A stretch of DNA of 64,000 bases from Rummeliibacillus sp044763875 (GCF_044763875.1 NZ_JBIWGZ010000002.1:310001-374000); one strand, 5' to 3'; shown: positions 1-9,015, counted from the first letter of the stretch. Notes: a model not told the origin generated them from the sequence alone. A program made the numbers and translations.

Positions 1-406
1 CTAAAATAGCAGCCATTGCACCAAGACCTGCTGGTACGGCTTCATTCATATAATTACCACGATTATGTACTGCTTGTACTCCATCTGCAAATGACATAAC
101 ACCTGAAGTGACAAGTGCAGCATATTCACCTAAACTATGGCCTGCAGTAAAATCTGGTTTAATCCCTGCTTGTTTTAACTTTTCAGCAATCATCACACCT
201 GTAGTTAATAATGCGGGTTGTGCATGGTAAGTTAATGTTAGTTCTTCTTGTGGACCTTCTAACATTAATTTTGATAATTCGATTCCTAATAGTTTGTCAG
301 CTTCATCATAAAATTCCTTACATGTAGGTTCATTAGAAACAAATTCTTGTCCCATTCCTACAGTTTGTGAACCTTGCCCAGGAAAAACAAAAGCAATTTT
401 CGTCAT
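1..406 (-). CDS. fabD: Malonyl-CoA:ACP transacylase, N-terminal part (cut by window edge)
   Basis: Transfers malonyl from CoA to acyl carrier protein for fatty acid elongation in the cytosol. Only the first 135 codons are present; the 3' end lies left of the window. The N-terminus has the FabD signature FPGQGSQ (about residues 8-14), and the nucleophile elbow GHSLGEYAAL places the catalytic serine near residue 91. The ATG at 406 is chosen because AAGGGG lies about 10 bases upstream; an ATG at 415 would leave almost no spacing. It is the third gene of fapR-plsX-fabD and should be repressed by FapR. Confidence 0.96.
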   Translation of the reverse strand, partial: MTKIAFVFPGQGSQTVGMGQEFVSNEPTCKEFYDEADKLLGIELSKLMLEGPQEELTLTYHAQPALLTTGVMIAEKLKQAGIKPDFTAGHSLGEYAALVTSGVMSFADGVQAVHNRGNYMNEAVPAGLGAMAAIL

Positions 407-448
407 TTTTTTCATTCCCCTTTGTATAAAACAATTAATGATTTTTTA

Positions 449-1447
449 TTATTGTTCATTTTGCATATCTTTGCTAATAGTTGCATCAATTGTTGGAATT
501 ACATTATGTTCAACCATTTTACGCGCTTGGCGAATTGCACTTGCAAATGCTCTAGCACTTGATGAGCCATGTGCTTTAATCACTGGTGCTTTTAAACCAA
601 ATAACGCTGCACCACCATATTCTGTGTAATCCATTTTATTTTTTAATTCTTTTAAATTATTTTTCATTAATAGCGCAGCTACTTTTGATTTTGTAGAAGC
701 CATAAATGCTTCTTTCATCATTTTGAAGACACTACCTGCTGTACCTTCAATTGTTTTCAATACCATATTACCTGTAAAGCCATCTGTTACGACAACATCC
801 GCAACATGATTTAATAGTTCACGTGCTTCAACATTCCCGATAAAGTTGATTGGTGCATCTTTTAATAATGTGAATGCATGTTTTGTAAGGTCATTTCCTT
901 TTTTATCCTCAGTTCCGATGTTTAATAAACCAACTGAAGGGTTTTTAATACCTCGAACTTGTTGTGCATAAATGCTTCCCATTATTGCATATTGCACTAA
1001 ATTTTCTGGTTTCGCATCGGCATTTGATCCTAGGTCTAACATATCAAAGCCACTACCATCTAAAGTAGGTAATGTTGTTGATAATGCAGGACGATCAATA
1101 CCTTCAATACGATGGACAATGAATAAACCAGCTGCCATTAGTGCTCCTGTATTCCCTGCTGAAATACAAGCATCTGCTTCACCGTTTGTAACAGCTTGTG
1201 CCATTTTAACCATAGAAGCATCTTTTTTACGGCGTACAGCACGTACAGGTTCGTCTGTACCTTCGATTACTTCTTGACAATCAATAACAGTAATATGACT
1301 TAAATCTTTCAAATATGGCTCCATTTTTTCTTTTTGGCCATATAGTAAAATTTCTAAATCATTAGATGCTTCTAATGCTTGATATATTCCTTCGATAATG
1401 GCTTGTGGGGCATTGTCTCCACCCATACCATCAACTGCTAATTTCAT
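449..1447 (-). CDS. plsX: Phosphate acyltransferase PlsX
   Basis: Makes acyl-phosphate from acyl-ACP, the first committed step toward phosphatidic acid through PlsY; a peripheral membrane enzyme in this family. At 332 residues it has the usual family length. It opens with MKLAVDGMGGDNAP, the PlsX glycine-rich start, and has GNTGALMAAG near residue 100 and TDGFTGNMVLKT near residue 225, both typical. It starts directly after the fapR stop (TAA then ATG), with AAAGGTG upstream, and is followed by fabD 42 bases downstream. This is the conserved Bacillales fap operon order. Confidence 0.97.
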   Translation of the reverse strand: MKLAVDGMGGDNAPQAIIEGIYQALEASNDLEILLYGQKEKMEPYLKDLSHITVIDCQEVIEGTDEPVRAVRRKKDASMVKMAQAVTNGEADACISAGNTGALMAAGLFIVHRIEGIDRPALSTTLPTLDGSGFDMLDLGSNADAKPENLVQYAIMGSIYAQQVRGIKNPSVGLLNIGTEDKKGNDLTKHAFTLLKDAPINFIGNVEARELLNHVADVVVTDGFTGNMVLKTIEGTAGSVFKMMKEAFMASTKSKVAALLMKNNLKELKNKMDYTEYGGAALFGLKAPVIKAHGSSSARAFASAIRQARKMVEHNVIPTIDATISKDMQNEQ

Positions 1448-2032
1448 TTATATTTCACCTTTACCTTTCGTTCGATACATTTCAAATTGCCCTGTAAAAA
1501 CGGTATTACCTTCAACGGTTGAGGTAACTGTGACAAACGTACGATTCCGATCATTGTCTTTACCAGTAACAATCGCTTTTGAAACTACACGGTTTCCTGC
1601 TTTCACTGGTTTCAAAAAATGAATATCAGAATGGACAGTTAAAGCTAATTCATCGTTGATAACGGCAACTGCTAAAGAATTCGCTTGTGCAAACAAGTGA
1701 TGTCCCCTAGCAATTCGGTTTCGTTGGAAAACATGTTCTTCTCCAACATCAAAGATTGATAAAGCACGTTCATCCAATTCAATATCAATTATTTCACCAA
1801 TGATTTCATCTATAGGTAAAGTTTTAACTTCATTTTCAAAATTATTAGCGGCAACGTCCTTTATTCGCTCACGTAGTTCTGGAATGGACAATTCCATACG
1901 ATCAAGCCTTATCGTTTGAACGCTTACATTAAACTTTGTAGCAAGCTGTTCATCCGTGACGAATGGGTTTTGTTGAATCGTTTGCTGCAATAATAGTTGT
2001 CGTTCTTTTTTAGAGTACTTCATATTATTCAT
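1448..2032 (-). CDS. fapR: Fatty acid and phospholipid synthesis repressor FapR
   Basis: Transcriptional repressor of fatty acid and phospholipid genes that is released from DNA by malonyl-CoA. At 194 residues it fits the family (about 190). The N-terminal third holds a DeoR-like helix-turn-helix (about residues 12-48, including VTDEQLATKFNVSVQTIRLDR). The C-terminal half is a hot-dog fold that binds malonyl-CoA. The start at 2032 has AAGGGG five bases upstream; an in-frame ATG three codons later is possible. A near-perfect FapR operator lies just upstream, so the gene is probably self-regulated and controls plsX and fabD with it. Confidence 0.97.
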   Translation of the reverse strand: MNNMKYSKKERQLLLQQTIQQNPFVTDEQLATKFNVSVQTIRLDRMELSIPELRERIKDVAANNFENEVKTLPIDEIIGEIIDIELDERALSIFDVGEEHVFQRNRIARGHHLFAQANSLAVAVINDELALTVHSDIHFLKPVKAGNRVVSKAIVTGKDNDRNRTFVTVTSTVEGNTVFTGQFEMYRTKGKGEI

Positions 2033-2046
2033 CGTCGCCCCTTAAT

Positions 2047-2065
2047 ATTAGCACTTGGTACTAAT
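2047..2065 (-). promoter_or_regulatory. FapR operator
   Basis: On the minus strand this reads ATTAGTACCAAGTGCTAAT, very close to the known FapR palindrome (ATTAGTACCTGATACTAAT type). It sits about 3 bases downstream of the -10 element, across the expected transcription start, so bound FapR would block initiation of fapR-plsX-fabD. Confidence 0.87.
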
Positions 2066-2068
2066 ATC

Positions 2069-2097
2069 AGTATATAAATTTAAAAAAGAGAATGCAA
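2069..2097 (-). promoter_or_regulatory. Sigma-A promoter of fapR-plsX-fabD
   Basis: Minus strand TTGCAT, a 17-base spacer, then TATACT. The -35 hexamer lies inside the 3' arm of the recG terminator hairpin, so the recG transcript ends exactly where the fap operon promoter begins. Confidence 0.72.
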
Positions 2098-2128
2098 GTG
2101 TTGTTTTTCTAAGCACTCCTGCATCCTC
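2080..2128 (-). terminator. Intrinsic terminator of recG
   Basis: Downstream of the recG stop the minus strand forms a hairpin of 13 pairs with one 2-base bulge (arms 2114-2128 and 2088-2100), followed by six T residues. It separates recG from fapR. Confidence 0.8.
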
Positions 2129-2133
2129 TTATA

Positions 2134-4179
2134 TTAATCGATTCTTTCCCCATCAAGAGCGCCTGATGACTGAAGATTATGTCGTAATACTTTATAATCT
2201 TCATCATGCCAAAATGTATCAGACTCGATAAGTTTAACCGCATCCTGTCTAGCCACTTCTAATACTCTATAGTCATGAACAAGATCTGCCATTTTAAATT
2301 CTGGTAAGCCACTTTGTTTTTTTCCAAAAAAATCACCAGGTCCGCGAAGTTCTAAATCTTTTTCTGCTAATCGAAAACCGTCATTTGTTTCCGTCATCGA
2401 AATCATTCTTTCTTTGCCTTCTTCACTTTTCGGATCTGCGATTAAAACACAATAAGATTGATGTTCTCCCCGTCCTACACGTCCACGTAATTGATGTAGT
2501 TGTGCTAATCCAAAACGTTCTGCATCATAAATAACCATAAATGTTGCATTTGGAACATTTACGCCTACTTCCACCACTGTCGTAGATACTAATACATCTA
2601 GCTTCCCTTCACTAAACGCACGCATTACTTCATCTTTTTCATTTGCAGGTAATCGGCCATGCATCAGTCCGACTTTGAACTTCCCTTTAAACAAAGTCGC
2701 CAACTGTTGATAAACGTCTACAGCATTTTGTACATCAAGCTTATCTGACTCTTCAATTAATGGACAAATCACGTATGCTTGACGACCAGCTACAAGTTCT
2801 TTCCCCATCCGAGAAAGCACTTGATTAAATTGTTCATTTTTCACCCAGAGCGTTTCAATTTTTTTTCGTCCTGCTGGCATTTCATCAATGATTGAGACAT
2901 CCATTTCACCAAAAGCAGTTATTGATAATGTTCGTGGGATTGGCGTAGCAGTCATAAAAAGCACATCTGGACTTTCACCTTTTTCACGTAATATCCGACG
3001 TTGTTCAACGCCGAAACGATGTTGTTCATCAGTAATGACAAACCCTAATTTATGGAACGTTACATCTGGTTGAATCAATGCATGCGTTCCAATCACTACA
3101 TCTATTTCACCATTAACCAATCTTTCTACTAATTCTCTTCTCGCTTTTGCTTTTATAGAGCCAGAAAGCAATGCCACTTCTACACCAAAAGGTTTTAGCC
3201 ATTCATCGAGTGATGCAGCATGTTGTTCTGCCAAAATTTCTGTAGGAGCCATTAAAGCACCTTGAAATCCCGCTGTCACAGCTGAATACAATCCAATTGC
3301 CGCAACAACCGTTTTCCCTGACCCTACATCACCTTGAAGTAGTCTATTCATACGATGTGGAATTAATAAGTCCCTTGATATTTCATTAACAACGCGTTTT
3401 TGTGCATTCGTTAATTCATACGGCAAAGAAGAGATAAATTCTCGAACCTTTTGTAGATCATAGCGAATGACAATTCCTTGTTCCTCTTCACGCCGTGTTT
3501 TCCGTAATGCTTGAATTTTCAATTGGAATTGTAATAATTCCTCATAAACAAATCGACGTCTGGCCTGTTTTGCATGATTTGCATCCTTTGGAAAATGGAC
3601 ACCTTCTAATGCTTCCTGTAAGTTTAACAATTTATAGTCACTTCTTAGATGATTAGGCAAAGACTCAGGAAGTGCATCTTTCAACTCATCTAATGCTTGT
3701 CGCATAAATTGGCGGAATTTCTTTTGTGTTAGCTTTCCTTTTATACTATATACTGGCTCGAAATCAGCTTGATCTGTTTTTGGACCAAATGTTACATTAC
3801 TTCCGTTAATCACTTGACGTCCTCTATCCCATTTACCAGTTACCGTCACTATCGCACCGGGGATAAGTTTATTACGTAAGTATCCTTGGTTGAAAAATAC
3901 AAGTTTAATAAGATGACGTCCTGCTAGCATTTGCACTTGTAATCGTGATTTGTTTTTACCTAAGTATAGGACTGCTGGTTCACTTTCAATTCGTCCTTCC
4001 ACTGTCACTCTTTCGTTATGCGGCGTTTCCGCTAAATCTTTTAAACGAAAATCTTCATGACGATATGGAAATGTCCAAATTAAATCATCTAGCGTTTCAA
4101 TGCCCATCGTGTGCATCACTTCAGAAGATGATTTTCCTACTCCTTTTAAATCAGTTACTTTCTGCAATAAATCAGTCAC
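2134..4179 (-). CDS. recG: ATP-dependent DNA helicase RecG
   Basis: Branch-migrating helicase that remodels stalled forks and Holliday junctions. An OB-fold wedge domain fills about residues 1-150. Helicase motifs follow: GDVGSGKT (Walker A, about residue 285), DEQH (motif II), MTATPIPRT (motif III) and QLRGRVGRG (motif VI). I chose the GTG at 4179, giving 681 residues, close to B. subtilis RecG (682), with the LKGVG helix-hairpin-helix start aligned. A TTG at 4215 is also open but would overlap sdaAA by 44 bases. The chosen start overlaps the sdaAA stop by 8 bases, so translation is probably coupled. Confidence 0.95.
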   Translation of the reverse strand: MTDLLQKVTDLKGVGKSSSEVMHTMGIETLDDLIWTFPYRHEDFRLKDLAETPHNERVTVEGRIESEPAVLYLGKNKSRLQVQMLAGRHLIKLVFFNQGYLRNKLIPGAIVTVTGKWDRGRQVINGSNVTFGPKTDQADFEPVYSIKGKLTQKKFRQFMRQALDELKDALPESLPNHLRSDYKLLNLQEALEGVHFPKDANHAKQARRRFVYEELLQFQLKIQALRKTRREEEQGIVIRYDLQKVREFISSLPYELTNAQKRVVNEISRDLLIPHRMNRLLQGDVGSGKTVVAAIGLYSAVTAGFQGALMAPTEILAEQHAASLDEWLKPFGVEVALLSGSIKAKARRELVERLVNGEIDVVIGTHALIQPDVTFHKLGFVITDEQHRFGVEQRRILREKGESPDVLFMTATPIPRTLSITAFGEMDVSIIDEMPAGRKKIETLWVKNEQFNQVLSRMGKELVAGRQAYVICPLIEESDKLDVQNAVDVYQQLATLFKGKFKVGLMHGRLPANEKDEVMRAFSEGKLDVLVSTTVVEVGVNVPNATFMVIYDAERFGLAQLHQLRGRVGRGEHQSYCVLIADPKSEEGKERMISMTETNDGFRLAEKDLELRGPGDFFGKKQSGLPEFKMADLVHDYRVLEVARQDAVKLIESDTFWHDEDYKVLRHNLQSSGALDGERID

Positions 4180-5068
4180 GATGCAACACGGCCCCGCCGA
4201 AGATTTTCGCTTCAAGTGCCTTTCCTGTTGGTGTTGCCGCTAAGCCACCTTGTGCAGTTTCTTTTAATGCTACTGGCATCGTTTGTCCGATGCGGAACAT
4301 AGCACCGATTACTTCATCAGTTGGTATTCGGCTTGTAACACCCGCTAACGCCATGTCTGCAGCAACCATTGCATTAGCAGCTCCCATTGCATTACGTTTC
4401 ACACAGGGCACTTCAACCAATCCTGCTACTGGGTCACACACGAGTCCCAGCATATTTTTTAAAGAAATAGCAAAGGCATGTGAGCATTGTGCTGGTGTAC
4501 CACCAGCCATTTCAACAATTGAAGCTGCAGCCATAGCGGCAGCGGAACCTACCTCTGCCTGGCAGCCACCAGCTGCCCCTGAAATTGATGCATTATTTGC
4601 TACTACAAAACCAAATGCACCAGCCGTAAATAAGTAACGAATCATTTGCTCTTTTGTTGGATTCAATTTATTTTTGACCGCAAAAAGCGTACCAGGAACA
4701 ACGCCTGCAGAACCTGCTGTAGGTGTTGCGCAAATTGTACCCATAGCAGCATTAACTTCGTTTGTTGCAACAGCCTTACTTACAGCATCTAACAAAAAGT
4801 CTCCGGATAAACCTTTACCTGATTGAATATATTTTTGTAGTAAAACAGCATCTCCACCAGTTAAACCTGTAACTGAGTGTACACCGTTTAAACCTCGTTC
4901 TACAGCTTCTTCCATCACTTTAAGGTTGCGCGACATTTGTTCCATAATTTCTTCTCGGCTGCGTTCTGACATTAATATTTCTTGTTCTATCATAATTTCA
5001 GAGATTAGTTTATTTTCTCGTTCAGCACGTTCTACCAATTCTCTCACATTACGAAACAATACTTCCAT
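4172..5068 (-). CDS. sdaAA: L-serine dehydratase, alpha subunit (Fe-S)
   Basis: Catalytic subunit of the iron-sulfur L-serine ammonia-lyase (serine to pyruvate and ammonia). At 298 residues it matches the alpha subunit of the split Bacillus enzyme. Cluster-binding cysteines are visible in the CATPTAGSAG region (near residue 113), in MLGLVCDPVAGLVEVPC (near residues 211-223) and around CSHAFA (near residue 189). It follows sdaAB by 12 bases, with a good ribosome-binding site (AGGAGG), and precedes recG, the same order as in B. subtilis. Confidence 0.96.
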   Translation of the reverse strand: MEVLFRNVRELVERAERENKLISEIMIEQEILMSERSREEIMEQMSRNLKVMEEAVERGLNGVHSVTGLTGGDAVLLQKYIQSGKGLSGDFLLDAVSKAVATNEVNAAMGTICATPTAGSAGVVPGTLFAVKNKLNPTKEQMIRYLFTAGAFGFVVANNASISGAAGGCQAEVGSAAAMAAASIVEMAGGTPAQCSHAFAISLKNMLGLVCDPVAGLVEVPCVKRNAMGAANAMVAADMALAGVTSRIPTDEVIGAMFRIGQTMPVALKETAQGGLAATPTGKALEAKIFGGAVLHRD

Positions 5069-5080
5069 CTGCTATACCTC

Positions 5081-5743
5081 CTAGTTTTTAATACGAGTTA
5101 CCTTCGTAATATTCGGTAGAAGTTCTATTTCTTCTAAAATTGAATGGTCGATATTTTGATCAACCTCTATTACCATCAACGCCATATTACCCCGTTCTTT
5201 ACGTGAAACTTCCATATGACCAATATTAATATTATGCTTAGCAAGACTATTTGCTACATTTGCTATACAACCTGCTCGATCATCGTGAACAACTAAAATA
5301 GCTGGCATACCACCTGATAAACGAAGTGGGAACCCATTTAGTTCTGTAATTTCAATCGAGCCTCCACCTATTGAAATACCAACCATCGACATTTCCATGT
5401 CATCATCCCCAATTACAATCCTTGCTGTATTCGGATGATCTGTATGGTCCGTTTCTGTAATAAATTCATATGTTAAGCCTGCATCTGCGGCATTTTTAAA
5501 AGCAGTTTTAATTCTTTCATCAAAAGTATCATAATCGAGTAGTCCTCCGATTATAGCTACATCAGTTCCATGACCTCTATACGTTTCAGCAAAAGAGCCA
5601 TATAAGTGAATTTTAGCCCATTTAGGTTGTCTTCCAAATAAATCTCTAGCAACACGACCAATTCGAGCAGCACCAGCAGTATGGGACGAAGAAGGTCCAA
5701 TCATAACAGGACCGATAATATCAAAGACGGATGTAAATTTCAT
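5081..5743 (-). CDS. sdaAB: L-serine dehydratase, beta subunit
   Basis: Regulatory and accessory subunit of the Fe-S serine dehydratase. The IGPSSSHTAGAARIGR motif near residue 15 is diagnostic. A C-terminal ACT domain (about residues 145-220, starting MPAILVVHDDRAGCIANV) is expected to sense serine. The 220-residue length is typical. The ATG has a strong GGGGGG-type Shine-Dalgarno. It is the first gene of sdaAB-sdaAA-recG, downstream of a terminator that isolates it from the broken lipoprotein gene; I found no convincing -35 box. Confidence 0.96.
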   Translation of the reverse strand: MKFTSVFDIIGPVMIGPSSSHTAGAARIGRVARDLFGRQPKWAKIHLYGSFAETYRGHGTDVAIIGGLLDYDTFDERIKTAFKNAADAGLTYEFITETDHTDHPNTARIVIGDDDMEMSMVGISIGGGSIEITELNGFPLRLSGGMPAILVVHDDRAGCIANVANSLAKHNINIGHMEVSRKERGNMALMVIEVDQNIDHSILEEIELLPNITKVTRIKN

Positions 5744-5800
5744 AATTTCCCCCCACGCATTTCTAAATAATATCTACAAGTATTCTACACGATTTATATT

Positions 5801-5843
5801 CTAAATAAAAATAAAACAGGCTAAGAATAACAATTCTTGCCTG
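5801..5843 (-). terminator. Intrinsic terminator after the broken lipoprotein gene
   Basis: Minus-strand hairpin with arms CAGGCAAGAAT and ATTCTTAGCCTG around a short loop, followed by a T-rich run (TTTTATTTTT). It lies 14 bases past the lipoprotein stop. Confidence 0.8.
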
Positions 5844-5856
5844 CCTAGACTTCCTA

Positions 5857-6555
5857 TTAAATACTTCTTGCTTTTTTCTCTGCCTCTTTTGGAAGCGCAG
5901 TTGGTTTTACTTTGTTAAATTCTGAATAATTTCCGTCTACTTGAATCTTCATATCTACTACTTCATCTTGTATTTTTCCATTCAAAGTAAAATTAGACTT
6001 TATTTCGAGTACATCAAATGTTTGCTCATCAATAGAAATCTCATATTCTACATCTTTAAAGCTTGTATCTTCAACTGTATACCCCGGTTGATTTCCCAAT
6101 GCTTCTGTTAACTGCTGATTCACTATTCCTTGTAAAAAATCATTAAACTTTTTACTTTCTTTTTTTACATAAATACGATAATAAGTCCCTTTTTCTTCCA
6201 CATCAAATTCACTACTATATTTCCTTTAAATCTTTATATGGAGTCAGATACTTCTATTAATTCTCTAAGCTCTAATGACACATTAAACTTTAATACCAAA
6301 TCATATATTAGTGATAAAGGGTTTTACATAAATGAGGAAAATACAAAACAATGGGTAAAGTATAATGATAGTGATTTTAAACGTATGAAAGCCCAACTAT
6401 CAAAGAGTTTAGCTGATCAATTAGTAGAATATAATTGTTTCATTTTGATTTGCTTGTGCTGATTTATCTTTTGACGATTTACTAACCGTATTGCATCCAA
6501 CTAACATTACAACTAAAACAATCGCCAAAAAGTATAATCTTGATTTCCCCTTCAT
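5857..6555 (-). pseudogene. Lipoprotein (DUF6612-like) broken by an internal inversion
   Basis: The pieces of one lipoprotein gene are all here, but the middle points the wrong way. The minus strand starts at ATG 6555, with GGAGGG eight bases upstream, and encodes a signal peptide with lipobox LVGC (Cys21), then stops at 6421 after 44 codons. The C-terminal part is intact on the minus strand (stop at 5857; EEKGTYYRIYVKK onward, about 115 residues). The middle (SYISDKGFYINEENTKQWVKY and following) reads only on the plus strand, from about 6217 to 6432. Flipping 6216-6433 restores one open frame across both joins, about 232 residues. The domain arrangement (lipobox, 'gkgyYm..W.k', then a beta-rich C-terminus) resembles DUF6612/LppX-like lipoproteins. 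The family name is my inference; the broken structure is seen directly. Confidence 0.82.
6216..6433 (+). other. Inverted segment inside the lipoprotein gene
   Basis: A 218-bp segment bounded by TATATT (6216-6221) and AATATA (6428-6433), a 6-bp inverted repeat. It carries the lipoprotein's middle reading frame on the opposite strand to both flanks. In its flipped form the codons ATA-TTT at one join and TAT-AGT at the other keep the frame. Confidence 0.78.
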
Positions 6556-6754
6556 TTTATGCCCTCCACTCTATATTCTATATTTTACAATCTAATTAAT
6601 AACTTTTTAACTATATATTCACATTTATTCTAAAAAACTACTTAAGAAGCAAAAAATGTTATAACCATTCGTTGCATATTCACTATCGAAAAGCATGTCA
6701 ATGACAATTTATTACTTATAAATGATATAAATAATGCATCCATATCTCTTTTGA

Positions 6755-6794
6755 TAAAACAAAAAGCCCTAAGAAAGAATACTCTTTCTTGGGC
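6755..6794 (-). terminator. Intrinsic terminator of yloU-fakA
   Basis: Minus-strand arms GCCCAAGAAAGA and TCTTTCTTAGGGC around a 4-base loop, then TTTTTGTTTT, 15 bases past the fakA stop. Confidence 0.88.
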
Positions 6795-6809
6795 TCCTAA
6801 AATAAGATG

Positions 6810-8474
6810 TTATTCGACAGAAATAATATAAGGATATAATGGTTGTTTACCATCATGAACTTCAACTTCAACTTCTGGATATTGCTCTTCGATAAATTCA
6901 ATATATTCATCCACTGTTTCTTTTTCTACATCTTGACCATAAAGAACTGTAACAATTTCTGAATCTTCATCAATCATGTCACTAACAAGTAATTCAGAAG
7001 CTACTTTTAATGAAGGAGTTGCTTGAATAATACTACCATCTTTAATAGCCATGAAATCATCTTTATGAATTTCTACCCCATCGATTGAAGTGTCACGTAC
7101 TGCAAATGTAATTTGCCCTGATTTCACATTGGCAAATGCATCTGTCATATGTTTTTTGTTTTCTTCAACTGAAAGTTCAGGATTGAATGCAAGAATTGCA
7201 GACAAACCTTGTGGAATCGATTTAGTTGGCACGACAGCTGCGTCAATATCTAATAATTCAGCGGCTTGTTCAGCAGCCATTACAATATTTTTGTTATTTG
7301 GTAAAATTAATACCTTTTCGGCTCCTACTTCCTTAATCGCATTAACGATATCTTCAGTAGAAGGATTCATTGTTTGACCACCTTCGATAACGTATGAAGC
7401 GCCAACACTTTCAAGTAATTTTGCAACACCTTCACCCATTGCAACTGTGACGATTGCATATGGTTGCTTTTTCACTTCTTTATTTGGAGTGTTTTTAAAG
7501 TCTTCTTTATGATGTTCTTCTCCCACAATCGCAGTGTGTTGAAGACGCATATTATCTACTTTTACTTTTACTAAGCTTCCATATTGGTGACCATAAGAAA
7601 TAACTGCTCCTGGTGTTTCAGAGTGAACGTGAATTTTTACAACTTCATCATCGGAAATGACAAGTAATGAATCACCGAATCTACTCATATCTTCTCGGAA
7701 CTCAGCTTCGTTAAATGGCTTTTTACCTTCTTCAAAACGGACCATGAATTCTGTGCAATATCCGAAAACGATTTCAGAAGTATCCATAAAATCTTGAACT
7801 TTATGGTGTTCTGCGTTAACTAAGTCTTCAATTGATTCTACTTTTGTAGCAGTTGGAATTTCTTCACCTTTTAATGCTGCAATAAAACCTTCATATACAA
7901 ATACTAAACCTTGACCACCACTATCAACGACTCCAACTTCTTTTAATACTGGAAGTAAGTCTGGGGTTTTAGCAAGAGCTTCTTTTGCAGCATCTAATAG
8001 TTCTTCCATAACTACAACAATATCTTGCTCCGTTTTTGCAACTTCTACTGCCTTTTCAGCAGCAACTCGTGCAACTGTAAGAATTGTACCTTCAACAGGC
8101 TTCATAACCGCTTTATAGGCTGTTTCTACACCATATTGTAATGCTTGTGCAAATTTAACCGCATCTAATTCATTTTCTTTTTCGACAGCTTTACCGAATC
8201 CTCGGAATAATTGAGATAAGATAACGCCTGAGTTACCACGAGCTCCCATCAATAAACCTTTTGATAACGCTTGAGCTGTTTTACCGATACTTTCGCCCTT
8301 ATTAGCAACAGTTTCTTTTGCACCTGATGTCATCGATAAATTCATATTCGTACCTGTATCACCATCCGGTACAGGGAATACGTTTAACGAATCGACATAA
8401 TCTGCATTTTGAGATAAATGGCTTGATCCAGCTTGCACCATTTCCGCGAATTTAATCCCGTCTAACGACTTCAT
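6810..8474 (-). CDS. fakA: Fatty acid kinase subunit FakA (DAK2 domain)
   Basis: Phosphorylates FakB-bound exogenous fatty acids to acyl-phosphate, feeding the PlsX/PlsY route. At 554 residues it matches YloV/FakA. The N-terminal DAK2 kinase domain (about residues 1-200) has NVFPVPDGDTGTNM, the Mg/ATP-binding aspartate cluster, and GARGNSGVILSQ. The C-terminal part is the FakA/FakB-binding region. It follows yloU by 18 bases and ends at a strong terminator, so it forms a two-gene operon with yloU. Its place near plsX and fapR fits a lipid role. Confidence 0.94.
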   Translation of the reverse strand: MKSLDGIKFAEMVQAGSSHLSQNADYVDSLNVFPVPDGDTGTNMNLSMTSGAKETVANKGESIGKTAQALSKGLLMGARGNSGVILSQLFRGFGKAVEKENELDAVKFAQALQYGVETAYKAVMKPVEGTILTVARVAAEKAVEVAKTEQDIVVVMEELLDAAKEALAKTPDLLPVLKEVGVVDSGGQGLVFVYEGFIAALKGEEIPTATKVESIEDLVNAEHHKVQDFMDTSEIVFGYCTEFMVRFEEGKKPFNEAEFREDMSRFGDSLLVISDDEVVKIHVHSETPGAVISYGHQYGSLVKVKVDNMRLQHTAIVGEEHHKEDFKNTPNKEVKKQPYAIVTVAMGEGVAKLLESVGASYVIEGGQTMNPSTEDIVNAIKEVGAEKVLILPNNKNIVMAAEQAAELLDIDAAVVPTKSIPQGLSAILAFNPELSVEENKKHMTDAFANVKSGQITFAVRDTSIDGVEIHKDDFMAIKDGSIIQATPSLKVASELLVSDMIDEDSEIVTVLYGQDVEKETVDEYIEFIEEQYPEVEVEVHDGKQPLYPYIISVE

Positions 8475-8492
8475 TTGAATGAGTTCCTCCTC

Positions 8493-8855
8493 TTACACGT
8501 TCGCTACGCGAACACCTTGCACATAGATATTAACTGAATCGACAGCCATTCCTAGTGTTTTATCTAGTGTATATTTTACTTTTGATTGGACTTGATAAGC
8601 TACTTCTGAAATTTTAGTGCCGTAACTAATCATGACATACATATCGATATGTAAACCTTCGCCTTCTTGACGTACGATTACCCCTTTTGCAAAATTTTCT
8701 TTGCGGAGTATATCTGTTAAACCGTCACGAATTTGATGCTTGCTAGCCATACCGACAATACCGTAACATTCGATTGCTGCTCCACCTGCAATTTGTGCAA
8801 CAACATCATTAGAGATATCAATACGACCGAATTCGTTTTTCAATTCTACTGACAT
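8493..8855 (-). CDS. yloU: Asp23/Gls24 family envelope stress protein
   Basis: A 120-residue Asp23/Gls24-family protein. The family signature is visible in DVVAQIAGGAAIECYGIVGMAS near residues 17-38 and in the C-terminal VNIYVQGVRV. Relatives are abundant small cytosolic or membrane-associated proteins linked to envelope stress; the exact role of YloU is not settled. It starts at an ATG with a GGGGGC-type ribosome-binding site and is co-transcribed with fakA, as in B. subtilis. It is divergent from rpmB. Confidence 0.93.
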   Translation of the reverse strand: MSVELKNEFGRIDISNDVVAQIAGGAAIECYGIVGMASKHQIRDGLTDILRKENFAKGVIVRQEGEGLHIDMYVMISYGTKISEVAYQVQSKVKYTLDKTLGMAVDSVNIYVQGVRVANV

Positions 8856-8986
8856 AAGAATGCCCCCTGATTTTCTTTTGACTATCTCCTATTGTACTAT
8901 ACAAATTTTGATTATAAAAGAAAACCTATCATTTCGTCTAGTTATAGACTGTAAAGGTTTTTTTCTTGAAAGTCTTTCAAAATCAG

Positions 8987-9015
8987 TTGCAATGACGAAA
9001 AGTGTGTGTTAAATT
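8987..9015 (+). promoter_or_regulatory. Probable promoter of rpmB
   Basis: TTGCAA, 17-base spacer, TAAATT, with a TG one base before the -10 (extended -10). It is 68 bases upstream of the rpmB ATG, in the divergent yloU/rpmB gap. The hexamers are only moderately close to consensus. Confidence 0.45.

Noticed and set aside
2080..2100. fapR promoter as part of a riboswitch leader
   Set aside because: The leader is only about 30 bases; the palindrome present is a protein operator.
3945..4637. A 230-codon plus-strand frame opposite recG and sdaAA
   Set aside because: It lies antisense to two well-supported genes, has no ribosome-binding site, and its composition mirrors the codons of the opposite strand.
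8918..8966. Terminator-like inverted repeat with a T run upstream of rpmB
   Set aside because: The stem is short and interrupted, and there is no plus-strand transcript before the rpmB promoter for it to stop.
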